Positions 30,459-42,796 of a DNA stretch of 64,000 nucleotides are shown one piece after another; the first letter of the stretch is position 1; each line of letters begins with the position of its first letter. The stretch is from assembly GCA_019054805.1 (NCBI GenBank), contig JAHQIY010000009.1, forward strand, positions 1,922,001-1,986,000, given 5' to 3'. The stretch comes from Brachionus manjavacas. Its lineage: Eukaryota; Rotifera; Eurotatoria; Ploima; Brachionidae. The notes under the pieces are model-generated. The model did no database searches. It was not told the origin of the DNA and saw nothing but the letters and a program-made list of their open reading frames with translations. A program made the translations under genes and the position numbers.

Positions 30459-32096
30459 ATTTATTTATTTCAAATATAATGAAAATAAAGCTTTTTTATA
30501 AAATTAAATTAAATTTTGAATTCTGATTTCAAGTCATTTGAAGAATGAAATGTTCTGCATGCACTTAAACGTGTTTTTAGATGCTTTTATATTTTGAAAA
30601 GAAATCAAGTTTTTTAAAAGCAATTTTAAACAAGCTTTCCACGCTCATTAAAACGAGACTTGGGTAATCAAATTTGTAAATTTCTCAACAAAAATTTCTC
30701 AATCAGTTAACTCTGAATTATTTGAAAAATTATGCAAAAAATTATTAATTGTAATTTTAAAAAGCTAAAAAATTTTCTAAAAATGACAAGACCATCCATA
30801 ATAAAATTTATTTTTAAATTTCAAAATTATTGAAAATTTCAATATTCAAATATAGAATTTAAAATTTTTAATGTTTAAAATTTGATTTTTTTAATTGTTT
30901 ATTTAAGATAGCAAATTTCGATTATTAAATTATTTTGAAAAATATAAAAATTGTCTTTTTCTTTTTAAGATATATTAATCGATTTGTTATTAATAAATCA
31001 ATTCCTTAATCAATTTAAAATATGCAAAGTTAACCAATATCAATCAATGTTTAATAATTTTTTTCAGTCTTAATTTTATTTACAAATTTATAATTTATTC
31101 TTAAAATTTTTTTCTGAACAAACTTTGCCGTAATTCAAAAACATTAATTTCTAAATTCAGCTATGGACCCTAAAAAGAAGAGAAACACTTTTTGTGATTT
31201 TTAAAGCAATTTTTTAAAAAAAATTTTTGTAAAAGTAGGATTGCTACAGAATTGTAAAAAAAACATTCTTTTATCATAAAAATTTTTGTTTAAACATTCT
31301 AAAAAAGGTATTTTGAAGATGTTTTGTAACAGGATTTTGGGCATATTTTTCAAAGAAAACAAAAAAATTGAAAAATTTTATTTCATTGTAAATCTATAAT
31401 TCTTGGGTAAAAAATTTAAAACTTCAATTATCAGTTTTAACATTTTAAATTAGATCAAAAAAATCAATTTTTTAATTAAAAGTTTCCAAAATTTTTACTA
31501 TTAAGTCAATAAATTATGACTTTCTTTAAGCCAAAAAGTCAATAAGGAAAAGTTACTAAAATTTTATATATAAAAAAAAATCTCAAAAAAACTTCTCTAA
31601 TGTTTAAGCCAAATAAAAAAACTTACTTATGACAAATCGTTGTCTCATTTTTTTTTTGTCAACTTTAAATAAACAAATAAAACAAACAGATATTGGTAAA
31701 TTTTTTTAATTTTAATCTTTATCTTTTTTCTAATTTGACTTCTATTTTTTTAAATCTATTTAAAAACTAAAAATCCTGCTTGATTAAACCATCTATTGTC
31801 TTGACGCTTGACCAAACTGTCTTTTAAATAAATAAACACACAAATTTAATTAATTTAACAACTTTTATTGTCAAAAAAAAAATATTTTTTTGTTATCTGT
31901 AGTATAGTCACCTGAGCCACAATTATCAATCTCACTTTTTTTTTTACAAAAAAAAATTAAGCCCAAACTATACCATTAAAGGCGACAGAAAAATAAAACG
32001 ATCGGTAAAAAAAATCAATTAATAAATATACCGAAATTTAAATGAGAAGACATTTTATGTACAACTAAAATTTAAAATAAAACATTTTTTGCAGAT
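30459..32096. other. AT-rich convergent spacer
   Basis: Between the 3' ends of TMEM199 and KEAP1. No gene or recognisable repeat. A TTTATT on the plus strand at about 31865 may be the KEAP1 poly(A) signal. Confidence 0.5.
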
Positions 32097-35000
32097 TTAT
32101 GGAAATTTAGCTTCAACAGTAACCACGGCACCATGACCGGACCGCTCACTTGACATGGGAGGCCCATCTTTCCAAATGTCCTCGGCCGGGTCGTATATTT
32201 CGATAGATGACAAAAACTCACATCCATTGTAGCCACCTAGAGCAATTATCTTCGCATTCCAGACCACACACGCCAAAGCCGACCTCGGCACAGACATTGA
32301 TGTCACATAGGTCCATTGGTTAGTCATTGTGTCATATCTCTCCACCGAGTTTAGCTGGAGATTGGTGGTATAGCCTCCAACAGCATAAATATAATTTTCC
32401 CATGTACACACTCCGGCACCACTTCTGGCCATGTTCATAGGTGCGACCACACTCCATGTGTTGGTGTCCGGATTGAAGCATTCAACCTGGTTGAGGCGAT
32501 TGCAGCCGTCGTAGCCGCCGACTGCGTACAGCAATCGGTTGACTACCGCGCAGCCCAGTCCTATCCTCGCTATGTTCATCGGGCTCACCGGTTCCCATCG
32601 GTTCTCCTGCCAATGGTACCGCTCAACTGATTTGTGGCACACACACGCATTAGCCCCACCAACTGCATAAATCAAGCTGTCAAGCACTCCCGCACCAGAC
32701 CTACTCCTCGGCACACTCATTGGCATACACTTGCGCCACTGATTCACAAACGGGTCATAGCACTCCACATCAGCACAGTCCGTATTCCCTTGCAGACTAT
32801 TATTTCGTCCTCCTATCACATAGATATAAAGAGCTAGTGACACGCAGGCCACTCCGCTGCGCGGAACACTCATGTCCTCACACTTCTCCCAGGTGAGAGT
32901 GGATTTTTTGAGACACTCGACCATACTGATTGACTTGCGCTGGTATCCGCCCAGGACGAATAGGGCAAATGTACATGGCCGTCTTGGATTCCAGGTCTTG
33001 CATGGCCTGTGCGAGATCAGGTCCTCGCACACTTTCTGCAAATACTGGCGGCTTTTGATGCTCTCTTCGAATTTAAATATCTCGTTGTTTTTCATTTGGT
33101 CTTTGAGAAAAGTTGGAGGCAAAAAGTGAAAACGCACACATTGGAACAAATGGTCCAAATGACTGCGCCGCTTTTCCGGCTCGAATTTCACCCAGTCGAC
33201 TACTGCTTTGAACACTATTGACTCACATCTAACACTCAGCTCGTCCTTGCTTAACAATTTACACAGTTGTTTTTCGTTCAGGTGCAAAAACTCATCGCTG
33301 TTTATTATTTCACAAAAGTGCTCCAACATAAACTTTTCGGCTTTTCTGATAGAAAAAAAAATTAAAAATTTTTAGAAAATTAAATTAAGGCTTTTAAAAT
33401 TTTATTATTTTTATCTTTTGGACATCACTTTTGTCAAGTTAAATATTTCTTTTTTTTTAATTCCGATCTAAAATGTTTTTAATACTTTTACAGCTAATTT
33501 AAATAAATGAAGTGTTAACCTGTCATTTTGATACTATTCAAAAATAGGCAACTTCAAAAATTAGAACGATACAGATTTTCAATCATTTTAATTAGGATAA
33601 ATAATAAATAAAATTTTTTAACATTGTTATGTGAATAAATTTATCTTGATAATTTTGTTTAGGTAATAATCCCGAAATTTGAATTTTTTTCTTTAAATCG
33701 TTTTATTGTTTCAATTTTTAAATGTCCATTTTCCTAGATTCAAATAAAAACCTTTAAATAATAAATAATAAAACAAAATAATCAAAACAATTGTACAATT
33801 TTCAGAATTATTTGTTCATATTCTCTTTTTTAATCTTCAAAAAGACGAAAATGCATTTAAAATAAACAAATTTAAACTCTCTAAGTGCATCCATATTTTT
33901 TTCATCTGCTTAAATATTAAAAGCCTGTCATTCAACTAAATTAAAAAAACAATTTTTTTTCTTAATTCAAAATTCAAAATTAAACTATAAGTTAAGTAAA
34001 TTTTAGATTTGAAACTAAAAATTCTTTTTTTGTGTTTATTTATAATTTGTTTTTTTTTTACTTATTTTTATAACATTTCTTATATATTTTGATTAATGTT
34101 TTCATTTTTAATCTAGAGTAAATTCATCACTAAATACCCCAAAATTATTAAAAAAATTTTTATAAAAAAAATTGTTGCTGAGTCTTGAAATAATTGAAAT
34201 TTTCATTAAAAACTAAAGTTTTTAAAATCTAATACCAAAAAATAGGCTCCACTCTTAGTAAATATTAGTTGAAAATAATATGAGATATAACAATGCAAAA
34301 ATGTTTTATTTAATTTAAATTAAACTCTTTGATGATAAAATTTTTACTAGTTTAATTTACTTTTTTAACTCTTTTCATGCAGATTATCTAATATTTTGAT
34401 AAAGATTTTTGTTTAATGATAATTTTTATTTTATTTTATGGTTTTTTTATTTTTTAAAATATGTCTTTAATTAAAAATGGAAATTTTTATATAAATAACC
34501 AACACCTTTTTATTTATTTTAATGCGGGTGTTCATTTTATAAGTCTGTTTAATTAGAACGCAATTACTTAAGTTTATCCGAATTTAAGTTTTCTATATTG
34601 AAAAAGGTGTTGTGGATAGACTGACAGTATTTAGCTTTGAATTTATTTTAATAGTAAAATACTTTTTTATTACTTAATAGTTTTAAATCAAACTCATAAC
34701 CACGCTTTGTACAAATTTTTGATCTTTGAAATTAATTAAAAATTTTTAAACTATCAAAAAGCATTGAGTTTTCCCCTTCCATTCTTTGGATTTATGAAAG
34801 AATTTTTTTTCTCTTTTTTCAAATAGCACCACAAATAAAATTTATTAAAAATGAAAAATAAAAGTGTTTCGTTGTAAGCTATAAAGCTAAATGAAAGCTT
34901 TTAAGTAAAAAATATTAAAAAAATAATTTTTAATGTAAGCTGAAAACTTAAATGCACATGGAAATATTTTTAATTATTTTGAATTTTTAAAATTCAACAC

Positions 35001-36432
35001 AATTTCACTTTTAAAAGAGTTGAAAATATTTCTGAGAGATCAGTTTATTAATTTGGTTATCATTCCTTCTAATATTCTAGCAGATCGATGATTATTCAAA
35101 ATTTCAAAAAACAACCTATAAAATAATAAAAATCGGAATTGAAAATATGAAAATACAGAATTGTTAAAATTTAGGATTTTCTTTTTTACAAGCAATGTTC
35201 CCCAATTTTTAAAATAAAAAAAATCTAGTAAAACTTAAATTTTGTATAATCTACCTGAAATTATTTGGTAAAAAAAATAAAAATCATGAGACTAGCTTTA
35301 TTTTATTGAGAGAGCTTTATTGAATTGAATTTTTTGGGAACATTTTGGGAAATTTTATTTTTTACTTAAAAAATAAATTTTTTTAGTAATTTCAAGATAT
35401 TAACATTCCTGGCTTTATTTTTATGGCCGCCATAATTTTGATCAAAAGTTTTACCAAAAAAGAAATGTTTTAGGGTTATTCCAGAAAAAAGAAGCAAATT
35501 CCATTTAAAGATAATTAACAATAATGATAAAGCTGAAAATAATTTTGATTAGACTAAAATTACGTGCCGCGATGAAACTATTTTGATATAAAAACAAGAT
35601 AATTTTTAAAGTAAAATTGTCCAAAGTCTAAATTAAAGTTGAAAAAAAAAATTATTTTTTTTTTAAACTAATTTTTTAATTTTGAATAAATTAATCACAT
35701 GTAAATTTTCTTAGAGAGCATGATATTAAAACATAAATTATTATGTAACATAATTATAAACAAGAAAAAATATGAAGCAAATTTTGAACTAGATTTAAAG
35801 CTAAATCATGATGATAAAATCTCGACTTACTTGGAAAGAGTGACACAGCCGTATGTCTTGGCAAAGTCCTCGATACCAATGCAGTTGTTGGCGTCCATGT
35901 TCAAGTACATGTACACACAGCATGCATTGACTATTTCCTCTACATGTAGCATCTTGGACGCCACCAGCAAACTCTGAACATTGGTGTCTTTGATGATGAT
36001 CCTATTTGTGTAGATAAAGTCAATGATAGACTTGAGCACGCTGTGCGAAATGTGATCGATGAATACATCGTCACAGAATCGGTTTTCGCGGAATCCGCCG
36101 GCAAACATCGCTTTAAAGTAGGAGCTTGCGGATGACAGAACTATCTTGTGGGCTTTGATGGTTTTGAAATTTCGGGTGAGTGGGTTGAGTGCGCTGTAGG
36201 ATGACGAGAAGTTGGAAGGCATGGTCTCGGTCTTGAGGATGACATCGCAGAACTTTTCGTCGTCGAGGAATTCTTTTAAATTGGCAAAAAAGGAGTCCAA
36301 TTTGGGCCTCGACGAACGAAATTGTAGACATGTGAATGAGCCTTCCGCAGACAAATTATCGTACTCCAGGCCATTTATTTCATCTTCAGATAACAAAGTG
36401 TTCAGATCGTTTAAGTCGATTTTTCGTGACAT
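32097..36432 (-). CDS. KEAP1: KEAP1 (BTB-BACK-Kelch CUL3 adaptor, 2 exons, 616 aa)
   Basis: Exon 1 is 36432-35831 (N-terminus and BTB); exon 2 is 33345-32097 (BACK and six Kelch repeats). A 2.5-kb intron separates them, and the join gives TLS-KKAEKF. The length is close to human (624). KEAP1 rather than another KLHL protein is indicated by GGRNNS..GNTD, NRLLYAVGGYDG.NRLN, RSGAGVC and RSALACV. The Kelch residues that bind the NRF2 ETGE motif all seem conserved: Arg380, Asn382, Arg415, Arg483, Ser508, Tyr525, Gln530, Ser555, Tyr572, Phe577 and Ser602 equivalents. The sensor cysteines are not: Asn is at 151, Phe at 273 and Asn at 288. The protein recruits a CNC-bZIP factor to CUL3. A (CT)n tract lies just upstream. 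Confidence 0.93.
33346..35830 (-). other. KEAP1 intron 1 (2.5 kb)
   Basis: AT-rich throughout. The donor is AA|GTAAGT and the acceptor CTATCAG. No nested gene or transposon is recognised. Confidence 0.7.
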
Positions 36433-36656
36433 ATAAAAATTAAATTAAAAAACTCTCTTTTTAAAAATATGTTTGTTCTCTTTAATTTTTTTCTTTTTAG
36501 TCAAAAATACTTCAATTAAAATTTTTTTTTTATTAATTCATTTCTAAATTATATATAACATCAACGTGAGTTTATGCTATTCAAGCCTCTATCATCACAG
36601 CCAAATATGTTTAGAAGAGAAAAAAACAAAAAGTAACAATTACGATGCATTTTTCG

Positions 36657-36698
36657 CTCTTTCTCTCTCTCTCTCTCTCACTCTTTCTTTCTCTCGTT
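36657..36698. repeat. (CT)n microsatellite upstream of KEAP1
   Basis: An interrupted CT/TC run about 225 bp upstream of the KEAP1 ATG; it reads as (GA)n in gene orientation. GA tracts are common in promoters, but a role here is not shown. Confidence 0.8.
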
Positions 36699-39369
36699 TT
36701 TCTATTCAGCCTTTTTAATAATGATTATGGTAAAATTATTTTAATTTTTTATTCAAATTTAAAAAAAAATATGCATATAAAGTCAATTTGTTTTTTTTTG
36801 TTGCATGAAAATCATTTAAATAAATAAACAGTGTAAAGAGATGAGTAAAACAATTGCGCGCTTCTTGCCATCAACTTGCCAAACTGGAATAAGTTTAGAA
36901 TTTGATCCATTTTTTTTTAGATCAAATTTGAATTAGATTTTACTAACTTAATTTCAAAGAAAATCTCTTCTAAGTCAACTTTCAAAGATGAGAGAAGAGC
37001 GATCACTTCTCAAAGAAATTTCTAGATTTTTTTTCTAATAAGATGGTCTGGTCGGGTGCATTATTGTATTTAAGTAAAACTTATTTTTAATAAAGCTTTT
37101 CTTTAAAAAAAATTTTCCTATTTTAGAATTTTTGCGATAAATGGTGCAGTAAATAAATGCTTTTTCATCGTGATTGTGGGTAAAATCATCTTTAAAGCTT
37201 AATAAATGTACAACTTATGCTTTTATAAGCTTTTTAAAATATAAGTTAAAAATTTTCCTGACTCTATTAAAAATAATAAAGGATCCTTGTTAGGATTGTT
37301 TATAATTTAGAATGAAATTTTAATCAAACGAAATTTTGAAATCTTAAAATTGACTTACCCAAAATGATCAATTTGGATTTGGTTTTATCAATTTTTTAGT
37401 CTAAGATTTTACTTGATGAAACTTTTTTAAATTTCTTTAACCACTTTTGCCAAAATTTTGACAAAGTCAATTGATTTTTTATAATAGATTTTTTTGTGAA
37501 GGAAAACGTGTCTGAGACTAATTTTTGTATCTGAATAATTTTTTAGAAAAAATGATGAAATTAAACTTATGTGTCTATATTTTACTAAACATAATTTTAT
37601 TTACTTAATCCATGGTAACTACACAGGCTGTGAATTGCTTTCTTTTTGGTGCTAAATTAAAAATTAATGACAATTTTCAATTTATCTCTCGAAAATTAAT
37701 CAATCATTTCATTTAATTAAAATTCCATAAAAATGTATTTAAAATAGAAATCAAAAAATTTTAAAAATTTTAATTATACCTTTTAAAATATTTGAATACA
37801 TTTCATTAAAAGAACAAAATAAGATTTGATAAGAATAAATCAAAAATATTTGTATAATTTGCATTTGACTTAGCTATTTTAATGTTATTTTTGATTTTTT
37901 AAACCAAATGCCATCTTTGGTCATCAATTAATCATGATTTTACCTAAAAATCTTTTCAATTACTTATGGGATTCTTTTTTCGTAAGCATGATGGGTCTAA
38001 TTTTATTTTTTTGAAAAAAATAGATGAGCAATCATTGAATATTTTGAAAAGAAATAAATCGAATAAGAAGAGAAATTTAATTTAAAAAATCTCTATGGTT
38101 CAACAGTATGGATAAGCCTCTTGAGCGAAAACCTAAGTTTTCACTATGATTTATTGAAAAAAAAACTTGATGAAATGAAAAAAGGAGGCTTTAATGATTA
38201 TAATTATTTAAACCCATTTTTACTAATATTATTATTTTATTATAGTTTTTTTCTGGCTGAATTTTTTTGTTGATGCTGGATGACTAAGTTTAATTTTAAG
38301 GGAATGATCAATTAAAATTCATTTTTTATTATAGATAAACTTTTCTAGTTTCAAGCTGAACGAATATGTTCTAAAATTAATTTAATTATAATAAATACAA
38401 ATATTGAAAATAACTAAAATTTAATGTTTTTAGGTTTAATCTCTGATAATTTTTTTTTAATTTTTTTTTTTAATTAAATATTTTGAAATTCAAGAATATT
38501 TGTGTTCTTGATGTAATTATAGATGATTGAAGTTCACTAGAGTAATTTAAACATATAATCAAATTTGATAATACATAATGAAATCTTGTAATCAAAATTT
38601 ATCTGATTTCAAAAATGTAAATAGTAATCCATCAAATTTTTTCAGATTATTCTATCTCGAAAAATTAAATCTAATCATCTTTTTTTCTTCTCGTTTGAGG
38701 ATTTGATTTATTTGAGGAAAAAAAGGTTGATTCAATCTATTTAATTTTGAAATTGATTTAAAAATGCTTAATATTTAACAACATGCCTAAGCATTCAGCC
38801 TAATTGATTTTTTGTTCACATAATTAAAAAATTGACCACATAAAAAAGTTCAAGATGCTAAATTTAATTTAAATTCTGAAAAAATTAAACATTAATACGT
38901 TAATTTGAAACTGATTTTTTAAATGAAAGCAAAAATTTAAAGTTAAGTACTTCAATAAATCTGAACATCCTACGAAAAATAAAATCGAAAATCATAGACA
39001 ATTAGATGAAAAAAAATTTTAAATTCTGCCAAAGTTTTTCATTTTTTAAAGAATGAATAGACCATTTTAAAGGTACCTTTTGAAATATTGATTTTTTATT
39101 GCAATTTTTGTCCTCAAGAGGGCACTGATTGGAAACTCCAAATTTTTTGAATGATATGTAGTTGTATAATTAATTTAGAAATTTGTTTTTTTTTTAAACT
39201 AAACAAGGTTTTACCTGTTGCTCCGCTGCCAGAATAATAAAGAAATTAGTATTGATTATTTAATTGATCGATTTATTTTATTTATTATATTGAAAAAATT
39301 TTTTTAAAAATTGATTTTAAAATTTTTTTTTATTAGTGTTGATTAAATGATTTAATGAATATTTCTGTA
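36699..39369. other. AT-rich intergenic region
   Basis: About 2.7 kb with no gene, RNA or recognisable mobile element seen. Confidence 0.45.
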
Positions 39370-40245
39370 CAGTATGTCACAAAAAGTTAGAATCAAACTT
39401 TTTTTTCTATTTGATTTTTTTTGTTCATTATTTCGTTAACTCTGCTATTTCTCTTTGACTTTATTAGTTCTCATACACCAAATTTTTAATTAAATACCCC
39501 ATATTTATTAGAATAACACCAAAAACAAAACAAAAAAATAAAAATATAAAATGAATCAATGCCTTTTGGTGCTAAATTTGATGATTGAGTCTCTTTCGGT
39601 TGATGTTCCAGGGCTCCAGCTGTACCTTTTGGTTGTCCTCTTTTTCTATTAGCTTGTATCGGTAAATCTTATAGTTTGCTTTCTTATAGTTAAACTTTTT
39701 AGCTGCTGATTTATTTTCTAATTGATAGCCCATATTAATCGATGCTTCGATTGGGAAATGGTCACTAGTCATGTCTATTTATTATTTTTATTTTATTAAA
39801 TAATTTTTTTTAGGTATGTGTCAATAAAAATTGGTGTCATTTTAAAAAATTAATGGTCGTTTTAATTAATTAGTTGTCAAAATTAAAAAAAATAGTGCCG
39901 TTTTATTTAATTAAGTGTTAATCCTTTTTTTTTACGGGTTATTTGATTAAAAGGGGAATTTTATTAAATTATTAGGGTAAAAAATTAATTATTTGGGGTA
40001 TCGAAATTAAAGAGCCTTTCTCTTTCAGTCTTTGTCTGATTTTTCAAAAAAACATGCAATTTGCCATTTCTGTTGATTAGTTATTTTATTTTTACCCATT
40101 TTTTCTCTATTTTGTCAGATTCTATGGTAGTATTACTATAAAAAAGCTATTATTTGAAAAAAATTCATAGTTAACGATTTTTTTAATTGCAAAAAACAAT
40201 ATTTTTATTTTTTTGAACTTGATTCTAACTTTTTGTGACTTACTG
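39370..40245. mobile_element. Tc1/mariner-like element with terminal inverted repeats (876 bp)
   Basis: The left end is CAGTATGTCACAAAAAGTTA, then GAATCAA. The right end is its inverse with one mismatch. Both ends are bordered by TA, the Tc1/mariner target duplication, and CAGT-type ends are typical of that superfamily. No transposase is present. On the minus strand (39572-39772) there is a 66-codon frame beginning TSDHFPIEASI, then FNYKKANYKIYRYKL. This matches the end of the endonuclease domain of a LINE ORF2 (SDH.P...I....NFKKA.W..F). The element is therefore non-autonomous and carries foreign LINE sequence. Confidence 0.7.
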
Positions 40246-42796
40246 TACAAACAACATTACATTTAAGAAAAACTTGAATGAATGAATATTTAATGAATTT
40301 GAATGTTTTTTTCTTTTCTTAATTTTGTAAATTAAAATTTATTTTTAAGTTGTAAAAAAATTAATATATAATATGTAATCTAAAAAAATGGATTAAGACA
40401 ATTAATAAAGCGGCAATGTGAATTTTCATACAAAAATTTCAAAACAAAATTTAAATCCTTAATAAAAAATATGGCTTTTGAACTACAGATTATTCTGTAA
40501 TTTTTAAAAGGTGAAAGAAACAATGTTTCATTTAACAGTCTAATTTAAGAAAAAATTAAAATTATTGTTTTCCAATAAATTGATTTTTTTTAATCAAATC
40601 TAATGTTAACATAGAAATGAAGAATTAAACTTTTACAATTGTAACTATGACAGAATTTTAACATTTAATAAAAAAAAATTTACAAAATGCAAAAAAATTT
40701 TCTGTTTTGAATAGATCATCTAGACAAGAAATAAATAAATTCAAAAATATTGATATTTTTTTTATCATTAAAATTTTCCTGTTAATAAAAAGTAATCTTT
40801 TTTTGTTGAATTTAGTGAAACATATTTTGTTTCATGTTGTTTCATCATCAAATTTTGAAAAGCTCAATTTTGTCAATTTAAATTAATGAAAAATAATTTT
40901 ATTTTTGTAATTTGGAAAGGTTTGTATGAAATTTCACAATGCCTATAAAAGCACTATATTCAAATATTAAAGTTAGTTATCGTCAGTATGTGCATGAAAA
41001 TTTTACTTTTTTTCACACATTTGGGTTTTAAATATTAAGATTTCAATAATTCTAATATCTGAAGCCTTTAAAAAATCTTCAAAATTTTTTCTATTTTTAT
41101 TTTGTTCAGAAGACAAATTTTCTTTGAAACTCGTAATTTCATTATAAAGGTAAGATCCTAAAAAGAGTTAATTTTTAAAATATTTCAAAGCTTGCTAATA
41201 ATTCTTAAATAATTTATTAAAAATTCGTTAGGACTCCTGATACATGAGTCATATTTGATTATTAATTATTTTAAAATTTGATTTTTAGAATTTTTAGATT
41301 CTATAAGTTTACTGAACAAATCTTAGCAGTTTAAGAGCTACTAAGATAATTCTTTCTTTAAAATCCTAAGGGACATTTTTAAGAATCTGAGATGTTCAAT
41401 TTTCCTTAATTCCTCAAGACTCCTAAATAAAATTTTCTTATGGGATAATAACCCAGGCTATTTAAAGAGCCCGTCAGGTCTATAGATCTAAATAATTTTA
41501 GCTTTAAATTAAATTTTATAAGAATTCTTGGAGAAATATTTTTATAAATTTATGTTATCAGAAGTGAAACTTAAAAAATAAAAAAATAGAATGTCTAAGA
41601 TTATGATTTATGAGTCAATATAAAAATTTTAAAAAATTGGGATTTTTTTCGATCTTTTTTGTGTTTAAAAAATTGTGAATTTAATTTCGTAAATTCTGGT
41701 AAATTTACCGAATTATCGGTGAATCCGCGTAAAAAATTTTGAAATCTTGGTAAAATGACCGAAACAAAACAGGAATGTAAATCTGGAATAAAATTGTTTT
41801 TTTGAAAAATTAATGGAAATAATTTTTTTTCAATAAATTTTAGAAGATTTTAATTGAAATTTACATTTTTAAAATCTGAAATTTTATTCGTACTTAAATT
41901 AACAAAAAATAATGAAAAATTACGATAATTTTCGAAAATTTTTGTAAATTCTTGATTTTTCACTTAAAAGAATTTACATCTAATTTTTTTTGAAAAAAAA
42001 TTAAACACCTTATTTTAATGAAGCTAAAGACAATGAGAATTTAAAAAAGTACAAATCCTTTCTGTACTTTTTTATAGGTATATTATTAATTTAATCATTA
42101 CAGATTAGATTAAAAATTAAACGGAGTTCGGGGCGGAACCCTGGTTTAGGGATTCGAGTATGGTAAGAGAATTATAAATTAATTTTTTTAATTTATTTAT
42201 TTTAATTATCAAAAAGTACAAAAAATACAAAAAATTACAAAAAGCGAAATGGTTTTATAAAAGTTTAATTTCATTGTCTATCCATGATTTAATGATAATT
42301 GAATGTTTTTCAAAAATTTCATTGTTTTATTGAAATTAAAAATTTTTAATTATTAATTAAAATAATAAAAATTAAGTTTTTTTATTTGAATTTTTTAATA
42401 AATTTATTTTGAAAATTGAGCCATAAATGTCCAAATCTTTCACTGATTCTAATTTTGTTCCGGAAAATTTAAAAAATAGAAAGCTTTGAAAAGTTAGTAT
42501 CAATTAAAAAATTTGCAAAAATATATGCCTCTTTTTAAATTCATCACTGATTAATAGGCGTTCTTAAAAGATTAATTAGTGAGGAAAAAAAATAATAATT
42601 TTCTTCCTATTAACATAAAAAATTCGAAAATTTTCTATCGAGTATTTGTATTAACCAAAGAAAAACTCAAAAAAAAAAACATATAAAAAAACCTAAATTC
42701 ATTTTAGTTTGCTAATGGATTTTATTTTTCGACTTTCCAATATGGAGACATGCTACTTAATTTAATCTAAAGTTTTTAGACAATTTTGGACTCACA
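40246..42796. other. AT-rich intergenic region
   Basis: No gene seen. A small GC-richer patch at about 42120-42170 contains GGATTCGAG, weakly like a tRNA B box, but no tRNA fold is evident. Confidence 0.45.

Noticed and set aside
42120-42170. GC-rich patch with a B-box-like GGATTCGAG
   Set aside because: No A box or cloverleaf could be drawn, so it is not called a tRNA or SINE.
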